DNA of 64,000 bases from Paraburkholderia ferrariae NBRC 106233 (lineage in GTDB: Bacteria; Pseudomonadota; Gammaproteobacteria; Burkholderiales; Burkholderiaceae): positions 1 to 64,000 of the forward strand of contig NZ_BAYB01000038.1 in the NCBI RefSeq assembly GCF_000685035.1, written 5' to 3'. The position numbers were made by a program, and so were the translations under genes. The notes below the pieces were generated by a model that was not told the DNA's origin, made no database searches, and saw nothing but the letters and a program-made list of their open reading frames with translations. The stretch's first letter is position 1. The number at the start of each line of letters is the position of its first letter. This document shows positions 8,043 to 16,166 of this stretch, piece after piece.

Positions 8043-9440
8043 ATGAGAAACCGGACCCGCCGCTTCGCCCTGCTCCCGCTATTCGCGCTTTGCGCCTGCA
8101 CGACGCCTGCCCCCAACGACACCGCGCTGCCGGCACCGGCCGCCTGGCGCTACGCGGCAGCCACCGACGCTCTGGGCGAACCGGTGCGCCCCGGCTGGTG
8201 GACAGCGTTCGGAAGCCGCGAACTCGACAGCCTCGTGCAGCAGGCTCGCGCGAACAGCTTCGACGTTGCCGCGGCCGTCGCCCGCGTGAAGCAGGCTCAG
8301 GCCAGTGCGAAGATCGCGGGCGCCGCCCTGCTGCCGAACGTGAACGGTTTTGCCGATGCCACCCGCCAGGGCGGCTTGCTCGTGAACGACAGCGAACTGG
8401 AGGGCACGAGCTTCGACCTGGGCCTTGTGGCGAGCTACGAACTCGACTTCTGGGGACGCAATCGCGCGCTACGCGACGCAGCGCTCGCCAATGTCGACGC
8501 ATCGCGCTTCGATCGCGACACCGTGGCGCTGACCGTCTCGGCCGATACGGCCAATACCTGGCTGCAAACCGTCGCCCTGCGCCAGCGCGCCGCGATTGCG
8601 CGCCAGAACCTCGATACGGCCACGCAGATCCTGAAGACCGTCGAGTCGCGCCTGCGTGCGGGCGCCGTAACCCTGCTCGACGTTGCCCAGCAGCGCGCGG
8701 CCGTTGCCGCACAACGCCGCGCACTCGAAGCAAGCGTCGAGCAGGCCAACGACAGCCTCGCGACCCTGGCGGTCCTGCTCGGTCAACCGGCATCCCGGTT
8801 GCAGATCGCTACCACGTCGCTCGACGCCCTGCACGTTCCGGATATCGCCGCCGGGGTCCCCTCGGACGTGCTCGTGCAACGGCCCGATCTCGCGCGCGCC
8901 GAGGCCCAGCTTACGGCCGCCGACGCGAACATCGCCGCGGCGCGCGCAGCCATGCTGCCGAGCCTCACGCTCACCGCCACGGCCGGCTTCGGCAGCGAGC
9001 GCATTCATACGATCTTCGACAACTCGCTCTACAGCGTCGCCGCGGGTCTTTCCGCGCCGATCTTCAATGCGGGATCGCTGGCCGCGGGGCGCGATCTCGC
9101 CATTGCCCAGCAGGAGGAATTGCTCGCCGCCTATCGTGCGGCGATTGTCTCGGCATTCGGCGACGTGGACCGGTCCCTCAACGCGATTCACGGTGTGGAT
9201 GCACAGGTCGCCGCGCAGGACGAAGAACGGGACGAAGCGCGCCGCGCGCTCCGGCTCGCACAAAGCCGCTACCAGGCGGGTGCGGAAACGCTGACCACGG
9301 TGCTCGACGCGCAGCAAACGCTCTTTGCCGCGGAGGACGAAGGCGTGCAGTTGCGGCTCGCCCGCCTGCAAGGCGCGGTTTCGCTGTACCGTGCGCTGGG
9401 CGGCGGCTGGACCCGCGGGGCCGGGCAAAGCGCGGGTTGA
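8043..9440 (+). CDS. NodT/OpmQ-type outer-membrane efflux lipoprotein
   Basis: 465 residues with two OEP repeats. The signal sequence ends in a lipobox-like LCAC followed by TTPAP, so it is probably lipidated. NodT-family features include WWTAFGSRELD near the N-terminus, VASYELDFWGR, and RPDLARAEAQL at about residue 280. The start is ATG 8043, 4 nt after the macB stop. Completes a tripartite MacA-MacB-TolC pump whose gene order matches pvdR-pvdT-opmQ. Convergent with the Fur-like gene 10 bp downstream. Confidence 0.92.
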   Translation: MRNRTRRFALLPLFALCACTTPAPNDTALPAPAAWRYAAATDALGEPVRPGWWTAFGSRELDSLVQQARANSFDVAAAVARVKQAQASAKIAGAALLPNVNGFADATRQGGLLVNDSELEGTSFDLGLVASYELDFWGRNRALRDAALANVDASRFDRDTVALTVSADTANTWLQTVALRQRAAIARQNLDTATQILKTVESRLRAGAVTLLDVAQQRAAVAAQRRALEASVEQANDSLATLAVLLGQPASRLQIATTSLDALHVPDIAAGVPSDVLVQRPDLARAEAQLTAADANIAAARAAMLPSLTLTATAGFGSERIHTIFDNSLYSVAAGLSAPIFNAGSLAAGRDLAIAQQEELLAAYRAAIVSAFGDVDRSLNAIHGVDAQVAAQDEERDEARRALRLAQSRYQAGAETLTTVLDAQQTLFAAEDEGVQLRLARLQGAVSLYRALGGGWTRGAGQSAG

Positions 9441-9450
9441 ACGGGATGAA

Positions 9451-9903
9451 CTACGCTTTCTTGCCCGGCTTCGCGCCGTGCGGTTTGGGCCGGCATTTGG
9501 CGCAGTAGCCGTGCAGGACGAGTTGATGGCCGGTGAGCATGTAGCCCAGTGCGTCGGCCACTGCTTTCTGCCGGGCGTCGATGAGCGGATCCGAAAATTC
9601 GTCCACCTTGCCGCAGTTCAGGCAGATGATGTGATCGTGGCGCTTGCCTTCATTGAGTTCGTAGACGACCTTGCTCGAGTCGAGCATGCCGCTCGTCAGG
9701 AGCCCCGCCTCCTCCAGTTGCGCAAGCACGCGATAGACGGTCGCGAGCCCGATATCGACCTTGTCCTCGACGAGATGCCGGAACACATCTTCCGCGCTGA
9801 AATGCCGATGGTCCGCGTGACGGAAAAACTCCAGCACCTTCACGCGCGGAATGGTCGCGCGCAAGCCTGCACTCTGCAACTCTTCGAAAACCGGGGCGGA
9901 CAT
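9451..9903 (-). CDS. Fur-family metalloregulator (paralogue inside the siderophore locus)
   Basis: 150 residues. An N-terminal winged helix carries recognition helix GLATVYRVLAQLEEAGL (52-68). The dimerisation domain has HDHIICLNCGKV (89-100) and GYCAKC (132-137), which give the CxxC pairs of a structural zinc site plus His/Glu regulatory-site ligands (E82, H89, H91). The C-terminus is Lys-rich. Its place beside a siderophore exporter suggests local iron control rather than the housekeeping Fur. A weak Fur-box-like site lies about 165 nt upstream. Confidence 0.9.
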   Translation of the reverse strand: MSAPVFEELQSAGLRATIPRVKVLEFFRHADHRHFSAEDVFRHLVEDKVDIGLATVYRVLAQLEEAGLLTSGMLDSSKVVYELNEGKRHDHIICLNCGKVDEFSDPLIDARQKAVADALGYMLTGHQLVLHGYCAKCRPKPHGAKPGKKA

Positions 9904-10231
9904 ATATCGTATGGAAAGGGGACCGGGTTGATGCGCATGCAGGCGGTCGATCGCCGCCTTTGCCGGCGGAACCGCTCATGCCGAGGCCCTGATCTTAGCG
10001 TAACGACGACTGCGATCCGATTAGATATAGCTAACGAGATAGAACGCCCGTAAAGCTAATACTGACGGGAATCGTTATCATTTCTATTCGTGGACGAACG
10101 GGAAAATTCATGCTTCGCTTTTTATTCTGCATTACCAGGTAAATATCCGATTCCATTGCCCGCTGCAACGCGAAGTCCAGACGCGAAGTCCAGGTATGGC
10201 TATCCGCGCGGCTTCTTCCCAATCGGGCGTT
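9904..10231. other. Intergenic region between the Fur-like gene and the PPTase gene
   Basis: 328 bp with no convincing reading frame. It is AT-rich around 10015-10150 and contains the weak Fur-box-like site at 10067-10085. Probably the promoter of the Fur-like gene. Confidence 0.55.
10067..10085. promoter_or_regulatory. Weak Fur-box-like site upstream of the Fur paralogue
   Basis: GGGAATCGTTATCATTTCT keeps the half-site TTATCATT and about 11 of 19 consensus positions by eye. Suggests autoregulation of the Fur-like gene. Confidence 0.4.
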
Positions 10232-10987
10232 TCAGGCGCGAGGCAAGTCTTGCGGCGCGCCGGCAAACGCATAGGCCAGGCAGCCCGTATAACCCGGCAA
10301 GTCGTCGATCCAGCAGTACCTCAACCGGCGGGCCTCCTCAACCAGCGGATCGTCCGCTACCTCCGGGCGCGCGGGAGCGTGAGCGTGGCCACCCAGATCG
10401 ACAGTCAGCTTCAGCAAGCCTTCCGTGATGCCCAGGCCCACTGCCTTCAGCAATGCCTCCTTGGCCGTCCAGCAACGCAAGAACAGATCGGCACGCGCGG
10501 CCAGGGGCGCCGCCTCGATCGCCGCGCGCTCGGCCGCGGTGCACACCAGATCGAGTAGTTCGTGCCAGCGCAGGTCGGCATCGACCCGTTCGATATCGAT
10601 ACCGACGCGAGTGCACCCTGAGACCGCGATCAGCGCATGCGCTCCGCAATGGGAAACGTTGAAGAAGAGGTCGGGAAATGCGGCGAGTATCGGCTTTCCG
10701 CGCGCGGTCGAGGTGAAGCGCAGCGCCGCGGGGTCCGCGCCCGTATAGCGGCCCAGCAATTCGCGCAAGACCGACCTTGTGACCGCGAAGCGCGCCTGGT
10801 CCGCCGGGTGACGATAACGCAGCGCTCGGGCCCGTTCGTCCGGTTCGAGATGCGATCCGTTTTCGTCTGCTCCCCAATGATCGACAGGAACGTGCCAGAC
10901 GTCCACGCCGGACGGCCAGCGTCCGCGAGGCGCCATCAAGACTGCCCGCTGCGTGGGCGGCCGTGCCGTTGTGTCGCGATGGGTCAT
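10232..10987 (-). CDS. Sfp-type 4'-phosphopantetheinyl transferase
   Basis: 251 residues with all Sfp-type motifs: RGKPI at 96-100, FNVSHCG at 109-115, GIDIERV at 129-135 (Mg-binding Asp131 and Glu133) and WTAKEALLKAVG at 173-184. It moves phosphopantetheine from CoA onto carrier-protein serines, activating the NRPS encoded at the left of the window. The start at 10987 has no strong ribosome site, and an internal ATG at 10936 is an alternative. Divergent from the nitroreductase-family gene with a clear Fur box between. Confidence 0.93.
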   Translation of the reverse strand: MTHRDTTARPPTQRAVLMAPRGRWPSGVDVWHVPVDHWGADENGSHLEPDERARALRYRHPADQARFAVTRSVLRELLGRYTGADPAALRFTSTARGKPILAAFPDLFFNVSHCGAHALIAVSGCTRVGIDIERVDADLRWHELLDLVCTAAERAAIEAAPLAARADLFLRCWTAKEALLKAVGLGITEGLLKLTVDLGGHAHAPARPEVADDPLVEEARRLRYCWIDDLPGYTGCLAYAFAGAPQDLPRA

Positions 10988-11024
10988 GGCACAGGAGCAT
11001 AGGACAGAAACAAATTTCTTTCAA

Positions 11025-11043
11025 CTAAATGAGAATCATTTGC
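11025..11043. promoter_or_regulatory. Fur box between PPTase and nitroreductase genes
   Basis: CTAAATGAGAATCATTTGC is a near-palindrome (AAATGAGAATCATTT) and matches the 19-bp consensus at about 13 positions by eye. It is placed to control both divergent genes. Confidence 0.75.
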
Positions 11044-11097
11044 ATAAAGACTTGATTTTCGTCATCATGTGCCGGTGACTTTCGTAGGGACACGCAC

Positions 11098-11760
11098 ATG
11101 GACGCAGCCGCAACCGCCATTCCGGAACAAACCGCACTCACGAATCACCCGCGCGATCACCAGCAGGATCAACCGCAAGCCGGGCGCCGGGCCTTCTTCG
11201 ATACCCTGCTTTCACGCCAGTCGTGCTGGCCGCTCACCGGCCCGGGGCCCAGCGATGCCGAACTCGATCTGATCTTCGACGCCGCGTTGCGCGCGCCGGA
11301 CCACGGCCGGCTGTGCCCGTGGCGCTTCGTGTACCTGCGCGACGATGCCCGCGCGGAACTGGCCGAAGTGCTCGTCGATATCGCGGCGGCCCGCGAGCCC
11401 GAAAAGCCGCGCTCCGCGCACGAGCACCGGCGGCAACGGGCATTCGCCGCACCCGTGATCGTGGCGCTGGGTTCGGCCGTTACGCCCCGCAGCGGCATCC
11501 CGGAGATGGAGCAGCTCCTCAGTGTCGGCGCGGCGGCCATGAACATGCTCAACGCGATCCACGCACTGGGCTACGGCGGGTTCTGGGCCACCGGCGCAGA
11601 TGCGTACGATCCGCGCCTGCAAAGCGCACTCGATTTCGAGCCGACCGATCGCCTGCTGGGATTCCTTTTCATTGGGACACCGAAGTCCGGGGAACGCAGT
11701 GCGCTGCGTCCGCCCCGCGCCAATCACGTTCGCGAGTGGTTTGGGCGCAGCTCCATCTGA
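11098..11760 (+). CDS. Nitroreductase-family flavoprotein (YdjA-like)
   Basis: 220 residues. An N-terminal Gln-rich lead of about 30 residues precedes the nitroreductase fold: LLSRQSCWPLTGPGPS, the FMN-binding APDHGRLCPWRF, a central AAAMNMLNAIHALGYGGFW helix-strand, and GFLFIGTP near the end. The family uses FMN and NAD(P)H. Natural substrates are usually unknown. The Fur box upstream and the siderophore neighbours suggest a role under iron limitation, for example reducing a ferric complex or handling the N-O chemistry of graminine. That role is inference. Confidence 0.85.
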   Translation: MDAAATAIPEQTALTNHPRDHQQDQPQAGRRAFFDTLLSRQSCWPLTGPGPSDAELDLIFDAALRAPDHGRLCPWRFVYLRDDARAELAEVLVDIAAAREPEKPRSAHEHRRQRAFAAPVIVALGSAVTPRSGIPEMEQLLSVGAAAMNMLNAIHALGYGGFWATGADAYDPRLQSALDFEPTDRLLGFLFIGTPKSGERSALRPPRANHVREWFGRSSI

Positions 11761-11890
11761 ATTCCGCAGACTGCGCTGCGCGCGCCTCCGCAAACCGGCC
11801 GCTGCGGGGGTTCATGCCCGCGATGCGCAGTTATCGCAGCGGCCGCAGCGGCCGCAAACGGGACGTCGTCTCCCTACCCTGAGGAACTTG

Positions 11891-12715
11891 ATGCCTTTAG
11901 CCGCAGAAGTCGATCCTGCCCAGGTATCCGCCAGGACCGCCAGAACCAGACGGCACCCGATCTACTCGACGCCTGCACTCGAGTTCGTCGCCCTGCCGCA
12001 CCATGCGTCCGCGCCCTTCCGCACGACCTTGCCCGCACCCGGCGAGCTATACCTGTGGCGATATCACGCGGAGTGGCAAGCGATCTCGCACGACGACCCG
12101 CGCTCGTGCATTTCCCGGGCCGAATATCAGTGGGCGAAGCACTACCCCAACTCCGCTTTGGCAAAACGCTACCTGATAGGATGTGCCGCGCTGCGCTTCG
12201 CGCTCGCTCCCATGCTTGCCTGCGCCCCGGAGCAACTGGAATTCGGGAGCGCACGCGAAGGGCGCCTCGCGCTGCTGCACCCCGAAGCCGGCAGCGCAAT
12301 CCAGATTCACATTGCCTTTGCCAGTGTCTGGGTGCTCATTGCCGTCAGCAATGCGGCGATGGGCATCGGGTCGGCCACGCCGGGGCGAAGAATGACGGCG
12401 CCGAACGCGGGCGCGCCAACGCTGCCCCATCGCCGCGCGATCGCAGACCAGTCGGACTCATCTGCAGCGATGGAACACAGCACCGAAACGCACTGGCAAG
12501 CGCGATACGCGAGCCTCTCCGATCTGGCCGGACGCACGCTGTCCGATGCGGATGTCGCTTTCTTCCGGCAAAACGGTGCGAGTTCGACGCTGGACGCGAA
12601 CGATGGCCAGAGGTATCACGTCCTCGATCTCCCCATGCCTGGGCGCCTGTGCAGCGCCATTGCGCTTGCGGAACCGGTGTGGACCGTTTATGCGTCGGGC
12701 TGGCTGCGCAGTTGA
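11891..12715 (+). CDS. Degenerate phosphopantetheinyl-transferase-like protein
   Basis: 274 residues. Residues 50-160 read like the N-terminal half of an Sfp-type PPTase: GELYLWRYH, RYLIGCAALRFALAP, EFGSAREGRLAL, IAFASVWVLIAVS. The NxSH motif is replaced by HIAF and the GxDxE metal motif by GIGSA. The WxxKEAxxK helix is reduced to HWQARYASLSDLAG (201-214). A terminal LDLPMPGRLCSAIAL recalls the last PPTase strands. Catalysis looks impossible, so this may be a pseudoenzyme or a decaying gene. ATG 11891 has GAGGAA five bases upstream. Follows the nitroreductase gene in the same direction. Confidence 0.7.
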   Translation: MPLAAEVDPAQVSARTARTRRHPIYSTPALEFVALPHHASAPFRTTLPAPGELYLWRYHAEWQAISHDDPRSCISRAEYQWAKHYPNSALAKRYLIGCAALRFALAPMLACAPEQLEFGSAREGRLALLHPEAGSAIQIHIAFASVWVLIAVSNAAMGIGSATPGRRMTAPNAGAPTLPHRRAIADQSDSSAAMEHSTETHWQARYASLSDLAGRTLSDADVAFFRQNGASSTLDANDGQRYHVLDLPMPGRLCSAIALAEPVWTVYASGWLRS

Positions 12716-12943
12716 GCACGTCGGGCTGCCAGCCAGGATACATCGAACCGAACGTGAACGGCGGCGGCTCCGGGTTCGCGAGCCACCTTCGCGGGCGGGC
12801 AAGACCACACGCCTGCCGTGGACACGCAGCAAAATAGCGATTACCTTCGTAGCCGTGCCGCACGCCTGAGCATTCACCACCGCCGCAAACACCTGCGCAA
12901 ACATGCACTCGCCACACGTCCCCTGCCGGTGAAGGAGCGCGCG

Positions 12944-13558
12944 ATGATCCCCTCTACCCGCTACGCGCTCGCGTTCGCCGTCAACGTGGCGTTGCCCGCG
13001 CTGGCTTACCGGCTGGCCCTTCCGCACTATGGCCTGCTGGATGCGCTGATCGCATCGGGCTTGCCCGTGCTGGCGTGGATGGCCATCGATCTGCTGAGAT
13101 TCCGGCACTTCGACGCACTGAGCGCGCTCGTGCTCGCCAGCATTGTCCTCTCGCTCGCCGTGCTGATGTCGGAACCCGGGCGAGGGTTGCGCGAAGCGCG
13201 CGATCCGCTGGTAAGCGGCGTGATTGGCGTGTTCTTTCTGCTCTCGCTGGCGTCGCGCCGGCCTCTTGTGTTCTACCTCGCGAGATCGACGCTGGCACGC
13301 GAGCGCTCCGGCCAGGAAATCGAGTTCGACCGGACATGGCCAGTCCGCCCGGACCTCGTGAGATCCGTGCGGCTAATGACGGCCGTGTGGGGCATCGGGC
13401 TTGTCGGCGAGAACGTGGTGCGGCTCTGGATCACGAGCGACATGAGCGGCCACGACGCCGACCGGCTCTCCACGTTGATCCGGTACGGCGTCTACACCGG
13501 ACTCACGGTATGGACGATCCTCTACCGGCGCCTCTACATCAAGCGAAGGCAGTCCTGA
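12944..13558 (+). CDS. VC0807-like integral membrane protein
   Basis: 204 residues with about six hydrophobic segments, including 7-24, 29-48, 56-74 and 86-100. The cytoplasmic-looking RRPLVFYLARSTLARERSG is typical of VC0807-family proteins, whose function is unknown. Start ATG 12944 has GGAG eight bases upstream. It is separated by 228 bp from the siderophore-type genes and probably is not part of that locus. Converges on dgdA. Confidence 0.8.
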   Translation: MIPSTRYALAFAVNVALPALAYRLALPHYGLLDALIASGLPVLAWMAIDLLRFRHFDALSALVLASIVLSLAVLMSEPGRGLREARDPLVSGVIGVFFLLSLASRRPLVFYLARSTLARERSGQEIEFDRTWPVRPDLVRSVRLMTAVWGIGLVGENVVRLWITSDMSGHDADRLSTLIRYGVYTGLTVWTILYRRLYIKRRQS

Positions 13559-13583
13559 TTCGGGCTCCGTGCCGGTTGCCGAA

Positions 13584-13605
13584 GCACGGCTGCCGCCCGC
13601 CGTGC
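13584..13605. terminator. Hairpin between convergent VC0807-like gene and dgdA
   Basis: Perfect 7-bp inverted repeat GCACGGC/GCCGTGC with an 8-nt loop in the 51-bp gap of a convergent pair. There is no T run, so termination is only suggested. Confidence 0.35.
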
Positions 13606-13609
13606 GCGG

Positions 13610-14911
13610 TTACACCGAGCGCCGGATCGCCTCCTCCAGCAATTCCAGCCCCAGATCGACTTCCTGCTCGCTCACCGTAAGCGGCGGCGCGATGCGGAAG
13701 ACGCCGCCCATGCCCGGCAACTGCACGATGTTCATGCTGAGCCCGAGGTTCATGCACTCGCGCGTGATCTTCGCGCCCAGCCCGTCCGCCGGCTCCTTCG
13801 TGCGGCGGTCCTTGACCACTTCCATGCCCAGCAGCAGGCCCCGGCCGCGCACGTCGCCGATGCAGCCGAAGCGCTCCATCAAATCCAGCAGCCCGCCCCG
13901 GAGCCGCGCGCCCATCGCGTTCGCGCGCGCAACGAGCCCTTCGCGCTCGACCACATCGAGCACGCACAGGCCCACCGCGGCAGGCAGCGGATCGGAAACG
14001 TGCGTGGTGTAGAAGAGATAGCCGCGTTCGTGGGCCGTCTCCTCGATCTGTGCGGAAGTCACCACGGCCGCGAGCGGCAAGCCCGCGCCGAGCGTCTTCG
14101 AAAGCGTGAGGATGTCCGGCGTCACGCCGTCGCGCTCGCAGGCGAACATCGTGCCGGTGCGCCCCACGCCGGTTTGCGCCTCGTCGAGGATCAGCAGCAT
14201 GCCGCGCTCCTCGCACTTGCGTTTGAGCGCCGCCATATAGCCCGGCGGAAGCTCGATGATTCCGCCCGAACTCAGGATGGGCTCGGCGATGAAGGCGGCA
14301 AGATTGCCGCTCGACTGGCGGTCGATCAGATCGAACGCATAGTCGAGCTCCGCCAGCCAGTCGTAGGCGCCGTTGCGCTCGAAGCGCGGCCGGTACGCGA
14401 ACGGCGCGGGAATGGCGAACGAACCCACCGACGCGGGGCCCACGCCCTTGCGGCCCGCGCTATAGGTGGCCGAGGCCGCGGCGCCCGTCATGCCATGCCA
14501 CGACTGTGCAAAGCCCACGATCTCGTAGCGGCCCGTCACGAGCTTCGCCATGCGGATGGCCGCCTCATTCGACTCCGCCCCCGTGCTCAGCAGCAGCGCC
14601 CGGTCGAGGCCCGGTGGCGTGATCCTGGCCAGCCGCGTCGCGAGTTCGACCACCGGGCGCGAAAGCATGCCGCTGAAAAGATGGTCGAGCTTGCCCGCGT
14701 ATTCGTTGATGACCGAAACGATCTCCGGGTGACTGTGCCCCAGCACCGCGCTCATCTGCCCCGAAGTGAAATCGAGGATGGGCCGGTCGTCGGCGTCGTA
14801 GACGAAGCTGCCTTTCGCGCGCTCGATAATCATCGGCTCGAACGTGCCGCCGTAGCGGATGAGATGCTCGCGCGCGTTGCGCCAGAACGTTGCGTCGTCG
14901 TTGCGGGACAC
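13610..14911 (-). CDS. dgdA: 2,2-Dialkylglycine decarboxylase (PLP-dependent)
   Basis: 433 residues, the same length as the Burkholderia cepacia enzyme and very similar from the first residues on. Class III aminotransferase fold. Q52, D243 and K272 (in TLSKTLGAG) fall at exactly the positions of the known active-site residues. It decarboxylates 2,2-dialkylglycines such as 2-aminoisobutyrate, giving a ketone, and transfers the amino group to pyruvate. GTG start at 14911 with GAGGAG six bases upstream. Divergent from its LysR regulator across 76 bp, the classic dgdA/dgdR layout. Confidence 0.97.
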   Translation of the reverse strand: MSRNDDATFWRNAREHLIRYGGTFEPMIIERAKGSFVYDADDRPILDFTSGQMSAVLGHSHPEIVSVINEYAGKLDHLFSGMLSRPVVELATRLARITPPGLDRALLLSTGAESNEAAIRMAKLVTGRYEIVGFAQSWHGMTGAAASATYSAGRKGVGPASVGSFAIPAPFAYRPRFERNGAYDWLAELDYAFDLIDRQSSGNLAAFIAEPILSSGGIIELPPGYMAALKRKCEERGMLLILDEAQTGVGRTGTMFACERDGVTPDILTLSKTLGAGLPLAAVVTSAQIEETAHERGYLFYTTHVSDPLPAAVGLCVLDVVEREGLVARANAMGARLRGGLLDLMERFGCIGDVRGRGLLLGMEVVKDRRTKEPADGLGAKITRECMNLGLSMNIVQLPGMGGVFRIAPPLTVSEQEVDLGLELLEEAIRRSV

Positions 14912-14987
14912 GGAATTCTCCTCGTGGGATGCGGGAATGACTTGCAGTCTAGACGCCGGTCTGCTTTTATAGAAACGAATAGTTCTT

Positions 14988-15887
14988 ATGGAAGCTAGAA
15001 GCGAGGCTAATATCTTGAGCGGCACCCTCGAAATCGATCTGTTGCGTTCCTTCGCCGCCATTGCCGAGGCCCGGTCGTTGAGCCGCGCGGCCGGCCGGAT
15101 CGGCCGGACCCAGTCCGCCCTCAGCCAGCAGATGAAACGCCTGGAAGAGATCGTCGATCAACCGCTGTTCCAGCGCACCGGCCGCGGCGTAGTGCTCACG
15201 CATCCCGGCGAGCGGCTCCTGATCCACACGCAGCGCATGCTGCGCCTGCACGACGAGGCGCTGGCCGATCTGCTCGGCAAGGGCTTGTCGGGCAGCATCC
15301 GCTTTGGCTGCCCCGACGACTATGCCGCCGTGTTCCTCCCCTCGCTCCTGCGCCAGTTTTCGAGCCAGCACCCGCAGGCGCTCGTGGAAGTGGTGTGCGG
15401 CCCGACACCCCGCCTCGTCGAGCAACTCGACAAGCGCGCCCTCGATCTCGCCATGATCTCGCTGCCCGGCGATGCGCGGGACGCGGGCGGCGGGAACGAC
15501 GACATCATCCGCCGCGAGCCGCTCGTGTGGATCGGCTACCCCGGGCTCGATTCCGCGCACTTCGATCCGCTGCCGCTCGCACTCTCCGACCCGGACACGC
15601 TCGACCACATCGCCGCCTGCGAAGCCCTGCAGCGCGCGGGCCGGGCGTACCGTATCGCCTATGCGAGCAGCAGCCTCGCGGGCCTCACGGCGCTCGTGCG
15701 CTCGGGGCAAGCCTTCGCCATCATGACGCAGACCGCCGTGCCCGCCGACCTTGCCATCCTGAACGGCGACCCTGCCCTGCCGCCCTTGCCTGCCGTCGGC
15801 ATCGCGCTGAAGTTCGGACGCAAACGGGCGTCGCATCTCACCACGGCCTTCGCGGAGCACATCCGGCTCACGCTGCCGCTGCTCTGA
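14988..15887 (+). CDS. dgdR: LysR-type regulator of dgdA
   Basis: 299 residues. N-terminal helix-turn-helix (about 17-76, SRAAGRIGRTQSALSQQMKR) and a C-terminal type 2 periplasmic-binding-like effector domain. Divergent from dgdA with a 76-bp shared promoter, as for B. cepacia dgdR, which controls dgdA in response to dialkylglycines. An alternative start is the internal TTG at 15015, just before the conserved TLEIDLL. Confidence 0.93.
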   Translation: MEARSEANILSGTLEIDLLRSFAAIAEARSLSRAAGRIGRTQSALSQQMKRLEEIVDQPLFQRTGRGVVLTHPGERLLIHTQRMLRLHDEALADLLGKGLSGSIRFGCPDDYAAVFLPSLLRQFSSQHPQALVEVVCGPTPRLVEQLDKRALDLAMISLPGDARDAGGGNDDIIRREPLVWIGYPGLDSAHFDPLPLALSDPDTLDHIAACEALQRAGRAYRIAYASSSLAGLTALVRSGQAFAIMTQTAVPADLAILNGDPALPPLPAVGIALKFGRKRASHLTTAFAEHIRLTLPLL

Positions 15888-16060
15888 CCGGCCTGCGGCG
15901 GCACGCGATAGATCACGGGCCGCGGCGCCCACACCGCGGGCGACACCTCGACCAATGAGGCGGGATTGCCCGCGGCCACGGCCTGCCGGTCGGGATTCAG
16001 TCGGGCAAATCCGGCCGGCTACAGGCACAATAGGGAAAACACCGCTGCCGCAGCGTTATA

Positions 16061-16096
16061 TTCCCGAATCGATTCCCGAATCGGTCCCCGAATCGA
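16061..16096. repeat. Three tandem 12-bp repeats TTCCCGAATCGA
   Basis: Three near-identical head-to-tail units between dgdR and the MFS gene, starting 106 nt before the MFS start. The AATCGATT overlaps give small palindromes. Possibly a repressor array for the efflux gene. Confidence 0.7.
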
Positions 16097-16166
16097 TTCA
16101 AGATCCAGTTCGACATTCGAACGAAATCGGTATCGCGCCGCTGCAATCCGTCCTCTCGTTGCCGTC

